Origin: Zoogloeaceae bacterium
Lineage (GTDB): Bacteria; Pseudomonadota; Gammaproteobacteria; Burkholderiales; Rhodocyclaceae
NCBI GenBank assembly: GCA_024235635.1
Contig: JACKMA010000001.1
Coordinates: forward strand, 1 to 64,000
Length of the DNA stretch: 64,000 bases
Reading direction: 5' to 3'
A program made the position numbers and the translations under genes. The notes below the pieces were generated by a model. It saw only the letters and a list, made by a program, of their open reading frames with translations. It was not told where the DNA came from and made no database searches. Shown piece after piece: positions 8,022 to 16,155 of this stretch. The stretch's first letter is position 1; each line of letters begins with the position of its first letter.

Positions 8022-8307
8022 ATGCTCCTTCGACGGGAGTCTGAAACTCGCTACTACGGCGTCCACGCCCAAGACGGACCTGTTCGGTCAGCTCACACTT
8101 CACCGGTTCTGGGGGGGATTGGGTTCGGCCAGCGGTGGGCAGATGGCCGAGCTTGTCGATGGTCCCAACTCGGCTACAGTCGTGAGGCGTTTGCTGTCTC
8201 GCCTGGTCGAGATCGACCGGATGCGCCGCCGGCGCGGATATCGGCCGCACGGGGGACATCTGGCAGGAATATCAGCTCCCTCTTGCCTGCAATCACTCAG
8301 CCTTTGA
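8022..8307 (+). pseudogene. WGR-domain protein, frameshifted
   Basis: A strong site TGGAGG precedes ATG 8022. The first 17 codons end in 'RYYGVHAQ', the first strand of a WGR domain; the continuation 'DLFGQLTLHRFWG' and 'RRRRGYRPH' is in the next frame. Together they give a standard small WGR protein (R-Y-Y ... D-L-F-G ... W-G-x-x-G-S ... R-R-G-Y). Removing one base near 8070 restores a single frame. In the WGR core the signature reads W-G-G, not W-G-R. WGR domains bind DNA or nucleic-acid ends. Broken as it stands. Confidence 0.6.
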
Positions 8308-8393
8308 TGGGCCACGTGCGAACTCCGCGAGGGCTCGACGTCTGGCAATTGGCGGAATAGGATTCCATCCTATCCAAGCCATTGGAGCCTGTC

Positions 8394-8663
8394 ATGCGAA
8401 CTACCCAGCAACTGAGCATTACCTTGCCCAACGAGATGGCCGACGCGGTAAAGGCCAAAGTACGCACGGGCGAGTACGCCAGCGAAAGCGAAGTGATTCG
8501 CGAAGGTCTGCGTGCTCTGATGGAGCGGGATCGGGCTGTGGAGAACTGGTTGAACAGCCAAGTCGGGCCAGCCTATGACGCCTTGAAGGCTGACCCATCT
8601 CGCGCTGTTAGCGCTGAACAGGTACGCTCCCACTTGGCCGCCGAACACGCCAAGACGCGGTGA
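8394..8663 (+). CDS. parD: ParD antitoxin (type II, CC2985 family pattern)
   Basis: 89 aa from the ATG after TTGGAGCC. 'TQQLSITLPNEMADAVKAKV' and 'YASESEVIREGLRALMERDRA' form the ribbon-helix-helix domain; the tail 'LNSQVGPAYDALKADPSRAVSAEQV' is the classic toxin-binding segment of ParD. The stop overlaps the GTG of the following toxin frame. Confidence 0.88.
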   Translation: MRTTQQLSITLPNEMADAVKAKVRTGEYASESEVIREGLRALMERDRAVENWLNSQVGPAYDALKADPSRAVSAEQVRSHLAAEHAKTR

Positions 8664-8983
8664 CCCATCGCTTCGTCTTCAGTCCGGAGGCCCTGGAGTA
8701 GCTCTCCGAGCTATTCCATTATGTCGCTGAGGCGGCATCGCCCAATGTCGCGCTGCGATACACCGAAGCCATCGTGAGCTATTGCGAGAGCCTGAGTACG
8801 TTTCCTTTGCGCGGCACCTTGCGCGACGACGTGCGGCCAGGTCTGCGAATCACCCACTACAAGAAGCGCACAGTGATCGCCTTTGACGTGGCCGCCGACG
8901 TCGTCTCTATCATTGGCGTGTTATACGGCGGGCAGAACTACGAAGCGATCTTGCAGAGCGACGCGAGCGACGCAGGGAACTGA
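8660..8983 (+). pseudogene. parE: ParE toxin with an in-frame amber codon
   Basis: The frame opens at GTG 8660, overlapping the antitoxin stop, and reads VTHRFVFSPEALE, then TAG at 8699-8701, then LSELFHYVAEAASP...and on to 'SIIGVLYGGQNYEAIL', a complete ParE C-terminus. A single C-to-T change (CAG to TAG) at codon 14 explains the break. All other parts of the ParE fold are intact. The antitoxin is therefore left without a full-length partner, unless the amber codon is suppressed. Confidence 0.86.
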
Positions 8984-9496
8984 GCCCGCATAGCGGGGTT
9001 TGCATGGCACGCCGCCATGTTGCGATGCACACCCGACCGAGCGATTCATGCGCTCAGCATTCACATGCGAGGCACTGCCACCGACCCAAATCATCTGGCA
9101 TCCAGAGGAAGCGAAAAATGCCTTGACGAACATCTCAGGGCGTTAACCTGCCCGACAGGTTGCTCCAAAGCTGCCGGACAGCGACCTGACTCCACGATTC
9201 GTGTGGAGGCACAAAGCCGTGTTTCGCCGAGCGAACTTGCCGTGTAAGAAGTGCATGATCATGGGCGCCGAGGTGAAGTATTTCGGAATTTATCCAGCGC
9301 CGGCTTTGACGGAACGACTTACCATCGCCAGTTATTCGATAGCGACAGATCTATGCACTTGCCGCCTCCGTCCGGGGCAAGCCCTGCAGCCAGCCATGTC
9401 GGGGCTGGGCGTGCGGGTGGGCTCGCGCGATCGCCTCGCGAGCCTCCTTGATGCGGACGACAGTTGAGCGCTGGCCAACCCTCAAGGAACAGCGCC
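8984..9496. other. 513-bp stretch without a recognised gene
   Basis: No frame here has both a plausible start and a family motif. A short plus-strand stretch near 9086-9140 reads 'QIIWHPEEAKNALTNISGR' and then stops, a faint echo of the BrnT toxin N-terminus, too short to call. Probably debris between cargo modules. Confidence 0.4.
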
Positions 9497-9895
9497 CTAA
9501 GCCCAGACGGTCTCGATTTCGGTCGTCACGCGGGTCATCAGCTTGTGCACCGGGCAGCGCGAGGCGACCGCCAGCAAGGCCTCGCGTTGATCCTCGCTGA
9601 GCTCGCCACCGAGCGAGACCAGGGCGCGAAGCCGATAGACGCCTTCGCGCTCGGCCGAGGCGTCCCGCTCGATAGTGACCTCGACGTCTTCCAGCGGGAA
9701 GTCCTTGCGCTGGGCATACCAGGTCATGGTCAACGCCTTGCACGCGCCCAGCGCCGCGTCATACAGATCGTGGGGCGTGGGTCCGCTGTCCTCGCCGCCG
9801 TTCTCCGGCGGTTCGTCGGCGACCAGTGCGTGCGCCCCGATGCCGATCTGGTGGCGCATCCTGCCGCCCAGGTCGCGCTTGATGGTGATGCTCAT
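9497..9895 (-). CDS. OsmC/Ohr-family peroxiredoxin-like protein
   Basis: 132 aa, start preceded by GGAGGG. Contains both redox cysteines of the family: 'AALGACKALTM' (first Cys after an Asp-rich loop, PTPHDLYDAALGAC) and 'ASRCPVHKLM' near the C-terminus. OsmC/Ohr proteins reduce organic hydroperoxides with thiol help. Last gene of the minus-strand run sigma factor, ferritin-like protein, cytochrome, OsmC, which fits a stress-defence role. Confidence 0.9.
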   Translation of the reverse strand: MSITIKRDLGGRMRHQIGIGAHALVADEPPENGGEDSGPTPHDLYDAALGACKALTMTWYAQRKDFPLEDVEVTIERDASAEREGVYRLRALVSLGGELSEDQREALLAVASRCPVHKLMTRVTTEIETVWA

Positions 9896-9959
9896 TGCAG
9901 GCCCTCCATTGCTCCAGCGGTCGAGCTTCCTACGCGCCGGCACCGCCGGCAAGGCGCCC

Positions 9960-11201
9960 TCAGAGCGACTTGAGATACTCGACGAGGTCGGCGATCTCGG
10001 CATCGTCAAGCCGCAAACCACGCTTGGTGTCATAGAGCCGAACCGCATCCTCGAGTGTCTCCGCGGCGCCGTTGTGGAAGTACGGCGGATGTTGCCATGC
10101 GCCGCGCAGCGGCGTGCTGCGGTACTGGCGAGTCGCCGAACGCGCGGCGTAGCTCGGCGCCTCGGGCTCGGCGACCGAGTCCGCGGCCGGATGCAGGCGC
10201 TCGTTGGCATCCGTCAGCAGTGGGCCGGAATGGCAGCCCGCGCAGCCGGCGCGGCCATCGAAGAGCGTCTTGCCGCGACCCGCCGCGGCGGCATCGAAGC
10301 TGCCCGCTGGCGGCGCGGGCGGCGCCAGCGACAGCTGGTAGGCCTGCAGTGCCGGCAGCTTGTCGGAGATGAGGTCCTCGCTGCCGTTGCGGATGTCGAG
10401 ATTGAGCCGCGGTTCGACGAAAGAACCCTGACCGCCCATCTCGACCACGCCGACATAGCGGTTCCAGTAGGCGATCTCCTCGCCGTCGCCGGTGTAGGTG
10501 ATGCGGTGGATGCCGGCGAGGCCGTAGGCCGGCGGGATCAGCACCGGCCCGTTCAGGCCGTCGACGTTGAAGCGCGGATCGAAGCGCCCCTTGCCCCAGC
10601 TCGAATAGACCGCCCGGGTGGCGTCATCCAGTGCAGGCGAGAGCGCGATGATCGCGCCCGGGTCGAGGTCGCGATTGGGCCAGCCGTCGAGGCGCCGGCC
10701 GATGCCGGGGGCGAAGGCGTCGTCCACGGTCGAGTGGCACAGCGCGCAGGTGATGCCGACGCGGCTGAGCCGGTCAGTTCCATTCACGGTCTCGACGCGG
10801 CCCTTGATGCCGACCACCGCGTCGAGCTTGATCAGCGCCACCGTGGTCGCGGGGCTGCCCAGATCGATCGAGCCGTCGGCGATGCCGCTGCGGACCTCGG
10901 CCGAGAGGGCGTCGAGGTCGACCTTGAGGCCCACCGACAGGGCAGTGAGCGGGTCGACCGCGGCGCCGATCACCTCGTGCATTCGCAGCGCGTCGGACCA
11001 CAGGGCCTCGTCGCCGAAAGTGTCGAAGCGGAAGATCTGCTGGCCCTGCGCGATCTCGGCGCGACGCTGATCTTCGTCGGAACCCGACGACCCGCCGCAG
11101 CCCGACAGGGCAAGTGCGGCGAGCAGGGGGGCGAGCAGGCCGAGCGGCGCTTGCGGCCTGGTGCTCGAGCGAGGGGGCTGGGCGTGATGTGTGGCGTTCA
11201 T
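9960..11201 (-). CDS. Di-heme cytochrome c lipoprotein, CCP/MauG-like
   Basis: 413 aa. The N-terminus has a lipoprotein signal ending 'LLAALALSGCGG', so the protein is probably anchored on the periplasmic side. Two c-type heme sites: 'CALCH' near the middle and 'CAGCH' at about residue 310. The C-terminal stretch 'STPLRGAWQHPPYFHNGAAETLEDAVRLYD' is typical of di-heme cytochrome c peroxidase/MauG-type proteins, where it lies around the active heme. The partner and substrate are not shown by sequence. It follows the ferritin-like gene by 80 bp. Confidence 0.86.
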   Translation of the reverse strand: MNATHHAQPPRSSTRPQAPLGLLAPLLAALALSGCGGSSGSDEDQRRAEIAQGQQIFRFDTFGDEALWSDALRMHEVIGAAVDPLTALSVGLKVDLDALSAEVRSGIADGSIDLGSPATTVALIKLDAVVGIKGRVETVNGTDRLSRVGITCALCHSTVDDAFAPGIGRRLDGWPNRDLDPGAIIALSPALDDATRAVYSSWGKGRFDPRFNVDGLNGPVLIPPAYGLAGIHRITYTGDGEEIAYWNRYVGVVEMGGQGSFVEPRLNLDIRNGSEDLISDKLPALQAYQLSLAPPAPPAGSFDAAAAGRGKTLFDGRAGCAGCHSGPLLTDANERLHPAADSVAEPEAPSYAARSATRQYRSTPLRGAWQHPPYFHNGAAETLEDAVRLYDTKRGLRLDDAEIADLVEYLKSL

Positions 11202-11281
11202 GTCGGATCTCCGATGAGCCGGGATGGGAAACGTGGCAGCGCGGCTCGGGTGCGCCGCCACGCTCGCCTGCCTGCGGGAAT

Positions 11282-11866
11282 TCAGGAGACGAAGGCCAGC
11301 GGCACCGGGACTTCGCCCAGCGCGCCGCGCAGCACCGCCCAGTGCATGGCTTCGTCACCGAGGATGCTGGCGGCGGCCTGGGCCAGCTCGCGGTTGCCGA
11401 ACTTCGGCACGGCGCCGAGATAGGCGCTCACCGCGTCGCGTTCGAGCCCCGCGGCGAAGCGCAGCACATCGGTCTCGTTGGCGAGCTTGTCGGTGGGGAA
11501 GGCGTAATGCGCCTGGGCGGCTACCGCATCGCCACCGAGCTGGGCCACGGTCGTCGCGAGCAATTCGGCATGTGCGCGGTGGTGGCCCTGGAATTGCTGC
11601 GCGAGACCGAGCGCCGGGGCACGCAGCAGACCGCTGTCGGCACCGAACTGGTAGGCTGCGATGGCGCGATGCTCGGCCCCCAGCGCGGCGTTGAGGATCG
11701 CGATGTCGGAGCCGGCATCCGAGGACTTGGCTTCGGAGCGTGCGGCAAGCGCCGGGCGCCCGCCGAGCAGTGCGACCGCGGCGGCCGAGAGCTGCAGGCC
11801 CTGCCGCAGGAAGACGCGTCGTTCCGGAGGGCATGCGAAGAGTCGTTGTGGCGTGGGGGTGTTCAT
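11282..11866 (-). CDS. Ferritin-like domain protein, exported
   Basis: 194 aa. The N-terminal 'PERRVFLRQGLQLSAAAVALLGGRPALAA' is a twin-arginine-like signal (RR followed by FLR and a hydrophobic run). The remainder has the ferritin-like four-helix pattern with E-x(n)-H pairs: 'LGAEHRAIAAYQ', 'HHRAHAELL' and 'LGDEAMHWAVL', as in the Ferritin_2/DUF4439-type secreted proteins. It may bind iron or act as an oxidase in the periplasm. Tat export would mean folding with metal in the cytoplasm. Confidence 0.85.
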   Translation of the reverse strand: MNTPTPQRLFACPPERRVFLRQGLQLSAAAVALLGGRPALAARSEAKSSDAGSDIAILNAALGAEHRAIAAYQFGADSGLLRAPALGLAQQFQGHHRAHAELLATTVAQLGGDAVAAQAHYAFPTDKLANETDVLRFAAGLERDAVSAYLGAVPKFGNRELAQAAASILGDEAMHWAVLRGALGEVPVPLAFVS

Positions 11867-11960
11867 GGCGGTCTCCTTGGGTTGAGGCGAGTGGGCCCGC
11901 GCGGTGCGCTCGGCGCAGCGTCGGGAAGAACGGGGGGTGATGGGGCCCGTGGCCCCGGGT

Positions 11961-12644
11961 TCAGCCGGGTGGGGGCTCGGGCAGGGCCAGGCCGAGGCGG
12001 CGATGGACCGCCGCGACCAGGCGGTCGCAGCGCGCGCCGTCGAAGGCGAAGAAGTCGTCGATGCCGGCGCCGATCTCGCGCCCGATCGAGGCCCGCAGGT
12101 GCGCGCGGGCGCGCGACAGCGCAGTCTTCACGGCGGCCTCCGACTGATCCAGGCAGAGGGCCGTCTCGGCCACGCTAAGGCCCTCGATCGCGCGCAGCAT
12201 GAAGACCGCGCGGCAGCCCTCGGGCAGGCGATCGATCGAGGACTCGATGAGGCGCCGCAACTCCTTGCGGATGGCCATCGCCTCGGGCGTGTCGGCGACG
12301 GGCGCGGGCCGCTCCTCGCCTTCATGAGTGCTTTCGGCCGAAGAGCCGTCAGGCCCGCGAAGCCGCGCCAAGGCCTTGTTGACCACGATCCGGGTGAGCC
12401 AGGTTGACAGGCTGGATTGACCGCGGAACTGCTCCAGCGCGTGGTAGGCGCTGATGTAGCTGTCCTGCACGGCGTCTTCGGCATCGGCGTCATTGCGCAG
12501 GATGCTGCGCGCGGTGCGGAACAGGCGCCGGTTGTTGGCGCGCATGAGCTGCTCGAGCGCCATAGGCTCGCCGGCGAGCACCTGCGCCACGATGCGGCGG
12601 TCAGCCTCAGCCACGGTCGCTGGGGGATTCATCAGGGCGTTCAT
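11961..12644 (-). CDS. ECF-type RNA polymerase sigma factor
   Basis: 227 aa from the ATG of 'MNALMNPPATV', which has GAGGAG 6 bases upstream. Region 2 is clear: 'LEQLMRANNRRLFRTARSILRNDADAEDAVQDSYISAYHALEQFRGQSSLSTWLTRI' in pieces, including the D-A-E-D-A-V-Q-D core; region 4 has 'LPEGCRAVFMLRAIEGLSVAETA' with the helix-turn-helix. A 45-residue C-terminal tail with cysteine ('DGARCDRLV') follows. No anti-sigma gene is adjacent. It is the first gene of the ferritin-cytochrome-OsmC run and probably drives it. Confidence 0.9.
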   Translation of the reverse strand: MNALMNPPATVAEADRRIVAQVLAGEPMALEQLMRANNRRLFRTARSILRNDADAEDAVQDSYISAYHALEQFRGQSSLSTWLTRIVVNKALARLRGPDGSSAESTHEGEERPAPVADTPEAMAIRKELRRLIESSIDRLPEGCRAVFMLRAIEGLSVAETALCLDQSEAAVKTALSRARAHLRASIGREIGAGIDDFFAFDGARCDRLVAAVHRRLGLALPEPPPG

Positions 12645-12733
12645 GAGCGGCTCCTCGGTGCGTTCTTTGCCCATTGGATGCCGCTCGCCTGCGAAAGGTT
12701 ACGGTCTCGGCGAAATCCGTCCGCTGGCGATTG

Positions 12734-13183
12734 TCACGCCTGCGTTCCCACCGCGACGATCTTCAGGACCCCGCGCAGGCGCGACTTTTGCGCCACGAGA
12801 TCGGCCAGCGTGACCTCGTCGAGCGAAGCCAGGAAGGCCTGCAGGGCGCTGCTGAAGGCCCCCTTGAGGCGGCACCCGGGCGACAGCAGGCAGCTCGAAT
12901 CGGAGCGGAAGCAATCCACCAGGTCGAAGCCCGGCTCCATGCGGCGCACCACCTCGCCCACCACGATCTCGGGCGCCGGGCGCATCAGGCGCAGGCCACC
13001 ACCCTTGCCGCGCAGCCCTTCGACGAAACCCTCGGCCACCAACTGGCTGACGATCTTCATAACGTGGCTGCGCGAGATCTCGAAGCGCTCGGCAATCTCC
13101 TTCACGGTCACCAGACGCTCCGTGCAGGCCGCCATATAGATCAGCACCCGCAGGGCGTAGTCGGTGTGTTGGGTGATGTGCAT
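12734..13183 (-). CDS. nsrR: Rrf2-family nitric-oxide-sensing repressor, NsrR-like
   Basis: 149 aa. 'MHITQHTDYALRVLIYMA' and the winged helix 'FEISRSHVMKIVSQLVAEGFV' are typical Rrf2. Three cysteines spaced C-x6-C-x5-C ('DCFRSDSSC' then 'LLSPGC') match the Fe-S ligand triad of NsrR. NsrR binds a [Fe-S] cluster that nitric oxide destroys, releasing repression of NO-defence genes. The divergent genes are hemerythrin, ferredoxin and nnrS, and AAGATGCATT half-sites lie in the shared promoter, which fits the NsrR assignment. Confidence 0.88.
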   Translation of the reverse strand: MHITQHTDYALRVLIYMAACTERLVTVKEIAERFEISRSHVMKIVSQLVAEGFVEGLRGKGGGLRLMRPAPEIVVGEVVRRMEPGFDLVDCFRSDSSCLLSPGCRLKGAFSSALQAFLASLDEVTLADLVAQKSRLRGVLKIVAVGTQA

Positions 13184-13247
13184 CGTGCACTCCAGTAGTG
13201 GCCGGGCGAGCGCCGCCGCAGCGGCGCTCGCTTGCAGCCTACCGCAA

Positions 13248-13296
13248 AAGATGCATTGCTGTTGACTCTTTTGAAGTTGCACGTAAAATGCATCTT
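13248..13296 (+). promoter_or_regulatory. NsrR-type operator over a sigma-70 promoter
   Basis: Two inverted NsrR-like half-sites, AAGATGCATT (13248-13257) and AATGCATCTT (13287-13296), flank a promoter with -35 TTGACT (13262-13267), a 16-bp spacer and -10 TAAAAT (13284-13289). The second half-site overlaps the -10. The published NsrR box joins two such half-sites with one base between; here they are 29 bases apart, so each may be bound separately. Drives hemerythrin-ferredoxin-nnrS. Confidence 0.7.
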
Positions 13297-13320
13297 AACC
13301 AAACGCAGCAGGAGACCACC

Positions 13321-13680
13321 ATGCGCCGCGACCCCCGACTCGTCCCCTTGTCCCGCGAACACCATGCCCCGCTGCGCCTCGGCCGCCAGTTGATCGCGGG
13401 CCAGGGGCGCGACGCCCTGCGCGACATGCTGCCGGCGTTGACCACGCACTTCTCCGAGGAAGAACTCAGCCTCGCGCCACTGCTTCGCGCGGGCGGTGAG
13501 ACGTTGCTCGCCGAGCGCCTGCTCGCAGAGCACCGCGCGCTCGCCGCCCTATTTGCGGTCGTGCTGGAGGGAGATCGCGAGGCCGAGGCCGGCCGAGCCC
13601 TGATTGATCATGTGCGTTTCGAGGAGCGCGAACTCTTTCCCGCGGTGGAGGCCTTGCTCGAACCCGAGGGGGTGTTATGA
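13321..13680 (+). CDS. Hemerythrin-like (HHE) protein
   Basis: 119 aa. Start at the ATG with AGGAG 7 bases upstream; an upstream ATG at 13288 lies inside the promoter -10 and is rejected. Metal-ligand pattern of the HHE domain: 'SREHHAPL', 'LTTHFSEEE', 'LAEHRAL' and 'LIDHVRFEERELFP'. Such di-iron proteins bind oxygen or nitric oxide. Directly behind the NsrR-type promoter, and its stop overlaps the ferredoxin start by 4 bp. Confidence 0.84.
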   Translation: MRRDPRLVPLSREHHAPLRLGRQLIAGQGRDALRDMLPALTTHFSEEELSLAPLLRAGGETLLAERLLAEHRALAALFAVVLEGDREAEAGRALIDHVRFEERELFPAVEALLEPEGVL

Positions 13681-14024
13681 CCCACGTAGTGACCGAGGCG
13701 TGCATCCGCTGCAAGCACACCGACTGCGTCGACGTCTGCCCGGTGAATGCCTTTCGCGAGGGTCCGAACTTCCTCGTGATCGACCCCGAGGAGTGTATCG
13801 ACTGCACCTTATGCATCCCTGAGTGTCCGGTCGACGCGATCTTGCCCGAGGATGACCTCACCGCGGAGCAGCAGGAATACTTGGTCCTCAACGCCCGCCT
13901 CGCCAAGGCCTGGCCGACGATCATCGAGAGCAAGCCGAGCCCGTCCGACGCGGGCGACTGGGCCGGGGTCAAGGCCAAGCGCCATTTGCTTGAAGAAGTC
14001 CTTCCCGAAACCGCCAAGGAGTGA
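13677..14024 (+). CDS. fdxA: 7Fe ferredoxin, FdxA family
   Basis: 115 aa. N-terminal cluster ligands 'CIRCKHTDCVDVCP' and second set 'CIDCTLCIPECP' give the [3Fe-4S]/[4Fe-4S] pattern of FdxA ferredoxins (about 107-115 aa), with the usual acidic C-terminal tail. In NO-response operons a ferredoxin of this kind supplies electrons; the acceptor here may be the hemerythrin-like protein or an Fe-S repair route (inference). Translationally coupled on both sides. Confidence 0.87.
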   Translation: MTHVVTEACIRCKHTDCVDVCPVNAFREGPNFLVIDPEECIDCTLCIPECPVDAILPEDDLTAEQQEYLVLNARLAKAWPTIIESKPSPSDAGDWAGVKAKRHLLEEVLPETAKE

Positions 14025-14026
14025 AC

Positions 14027-15226
14027 ATGGCAACCGTCACCCTCGACGACCCCCGCCCCCGCCTGCCCGCCGACCAGCCGGGCTGGCATGCCTTCACGGC
14101 CATGGCCTTTCGCCCGCTCTACCTGGGCGCAGCGCTCTTCGGCGCCCTCGCGATCCTCGCCTGGGTCTTCGGCTACGCCCCCGCCGGCGCCTTGCCCGGC
14201 GTCCTGTGGCACGGCCACGAGATGATCTGGGGCTATGCCGGCGCGGTGATCGTCGGCTTCCTGCTCACCGCGGTCGCCACCTGGACCGGCCAGCCCGCGT
14301 TCTCGGGCGGGCCGCTGGCGGCGCTCGTCGCGCTGTGGCTCGCGGCGCGCCTCGCGGCCTTCCTCGAGATCGGCAAACCGCTCGTCACGGGCGCGCTCTC
14401 GGTGAGCTTCTTCGTCGCCGGCGCGGCCGCCCTCGCCCTGCCCGTGTGGCGTTCGCGCAATCGCCGCAACGCGCCGATCCCGCTCCTGCTGCTGGCCTTC
14501 GCGGCGGCCAACGCGCTCTTCCTGATGGCGGTCGCGGGCCTCGTCGAGTTGGAGCCGCAGCGCCTGCTGCTCGCCGGCCTGCTGGTGGTGGCCGGCTTCA
14601 TCACCGTGATCGGCCTGCGGGTAATCCCCTTCTTCACCCACCGCGCCCTGCAGCGCCCCCAGGTCGGCCATCCGCGCTGGGCGGGACAGGTCGCGATGCT
14701 CGCGCCACTGATTCTCGCGGCGCTGGTGGCGAGCGACTCGCCCTCGCCGCTGGCGCTGCTGGTCGGCCTCGCCGGGATGCTCTTGAACCTCGCCCTGCTG
14801 GCGCGCAATTTACACCGCGAGGTGCTGCGCCATCCGTTGCTGTGGGTGCTCTTCGCCGGCTACGGTTTCACCGCGCTCGGCCTGGGCCTGGGCGGCCTAG
14901 CGTTGTCGATCGCGCCGGCGCTGCTGTCGGGCGCGGTGCACGCCATCGCCGTGGGCGGGGTCGGAGTGCTCACGATCGGGATGATGACGCGCACTGCGCT
15001 GGGCCACACCGGCCGCAAGCTCGAGCTGCCGCAGCCGATGGTGCCGGCCTACCTGCTGATGCTGCTCGCCGCCCTGCTGCGCCTGGCCGCCGCCTGGCCC
15101 GGCGTGCCTGCAGGCGGGCCGCTGCTGCATGCGGCCGGGACGTGTTTCGCCGCCGCCCTGGGGCTGTTCGTCTATCGCTATGGGCGCTGGCTGATGAGCA
15201 CCCGGGCCGACGGCTTGCCCGGATAA
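14027..15226 (+). CDS. nnrS: NnrS-family membrane protein
   Basis: 399 aa, about 12 hydrophobic segments. Start at the ATG with AAGGAG 5 bases upstream. Family motifs: 'FRPLYLGAALFG' near the N-terminus, 'WHGHEMIWGYAGAVIVGFLLTAV' with the conserved H-x-H-E, 'RVIPFFTHRAL' and 'MMTRTALGHTGR'. NnrS is a heme- and copper-containing inner-membrane protein that protects cells from nitric oxide stress. Last gene of the NsrR-controlled operon. Confidence 0.93.
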   Translation: MATVTLDDPRPRLPADQPGWHAFTAMAFRPLYLGAALFGALAILAWVFGYAPAGALPGVLWHGHEMIWGYAGAVIVGFLLTAVATWTGQPAFSGGPLAALVALWLAARLAAFLEIGKPLVTGALSVSFFVAGAAALALPVWRSRNRRNAPIPLLLLAFAAANALFLMAVAGLVELEPQRLLLAGLLVVAGFITVIGLRVIPFFTHRALQRPQVGHPRWAGQVAMLAPLILAALVASDSPSPLALLVGLAGMLLNLALLARNLHREVLRHPLLWVLFAGYGFTALGLGLGGLALSIAPALLSGAVHAIAVGGVGVLTIGMMTRTALGHTGRKLELPQPMVPAYLLMLLAALLRLAAAWPGVPAGGPLLHAAGTCFAAALGLFVYRYGRWLMSTRADGLPG

Positions 15227-15289
15227 GTCGGTATCGCGCGATTGATCGGCGCCGCTCCACCGGACCGTGCCCGGCTCAGGCTCCGGGCA

Positions 15290-15646
15290 TCAGTCGATGA
15301 CGACCGTCAAGCCGGGATCGAAGGCCAGATTCTCTGACACCCCGCCTCGCACGTAGCCCCGTGGGTTGGCGAGCACGCGCGTGTCGCCGATGCGGTAGTC
15401 GAAGCTGTCGTGGGTGTGACCATGGACCCACAGTGCCGCGCCGCTGGCGGCAACCAGCCGCTCCAGGTCGGAGACAAAGCACGCGTTGAGCGGCGAACCG
15501 GCAAATCTCGGGGCGACGCTGCGGACGGACGGTGCAAAGTGGGTCACGACCACGGTTTCACCGTCAAACGGTTCCGCGAGGCGGCCCTCGAGCCATCGCC
15601 GGTGGCGTTCGAAGAGCTCCGATGTTCCACCGCTCCCGAGCCCCAA
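15290..15646 (-). pseudogene. Metallophosphoesterase, 5'-truncated
   Basis: Only the C-terminal half of a calcineurin-like phosphoesterase remains: 'VVVTHFAP' (motif IV) and 'VHGHTHDSFDY' (motif V, G-H-T-H). The N-terminal motifs D-x-H, GD and GNHE are absent; upstream the frame runs into the GNAT toxin gene region. Without the first metal-binding motifs it cannot be active. The break point is at about 15650. Confidence 0.72.
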
Positions 15647-15660
15647 TGCATTTTCCCAAC

Positions 15661-16155
15661 CTACCCGAGTGCTGCTCTGAGATCCGCCACCGTCGTCATC
15701 ATCGTCATCGGCTCGATGGGCGACACCTCCAAGCCCAGGTGCAAATAGAAGGCTTTGGCGTCCTCATCCAATGCATGCACCATCAAGCCACGGATGCCGA
15801 TCGACTCGGCCGCGTGCAGCACACGCAAAGCGGCATCTTGGAACAGGGCTCGTCCAATCCCCTGCCCATGGTGTGAGAGTGCGACCGCGAGGCGGCCGAG
15901 CACCACGACCGGAATCGGATCGGGCATGTTGCGCCGGACGCGACCGGGGGCAGCCATCGCGGCAACTGCACTGGACGCCAGCGCATAGTAGCCCACCACC
16001 CTGCCGTCGGCGCACACGACAAACGTTCTGGATGCTCCGCTTTGCTGGTTCTGCGCTGCGCGACGCGTGAGCCACTCGTTCAGCGACGGCGAGCCTGAAT
16101 CAAAATCCGCCAGTTTGTGATGATCGGCCAGGAGTTCCGGCGCGGACAGCGTCAA
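15661..16155 (-). CDS. GNAT-family acetyltransferase toxin (TacT-like)
   Basis: 164 aa. The pattern 'LSAPELLADHHKLADFDSGSPSLNEWL' at the N-terminus, 'RNMPDPIPVVVLGRLAV' and the acetyl-CoA loop 'HHGQGIGRALF', ending 'KAFYLHLGLEVSPIEPMTMM', is that of GNAT toxins that acetylate aminoacyl-tRNA. Start is a TTG 2 bases inside the antitoxin end, the usual coupling in these modules. Second gene after a DUF1778 antitoxin. Confidence 0.87.
   Translation of the reverse strand: MTLSAPELLADHHKLADFDSGSPSLNEWLTRRAAQNQQSGASRTFVVCADGRVVGYYALASSAVAAMAAPGRVRRNMPDPIPVVVLGRLAVALSHHGQGIGRALFQDAALRVLHAAESIGIRGLMVHALDEDAKAFYLHLGLEVSPIEPMTMMTTVADLRAALG

Noticed and set aside
9086..9145. Possible BrnT toxin remnant
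   Set aside because: Only about 19 residues recall the family N-terminus, and the frame then stops; too short to claim.
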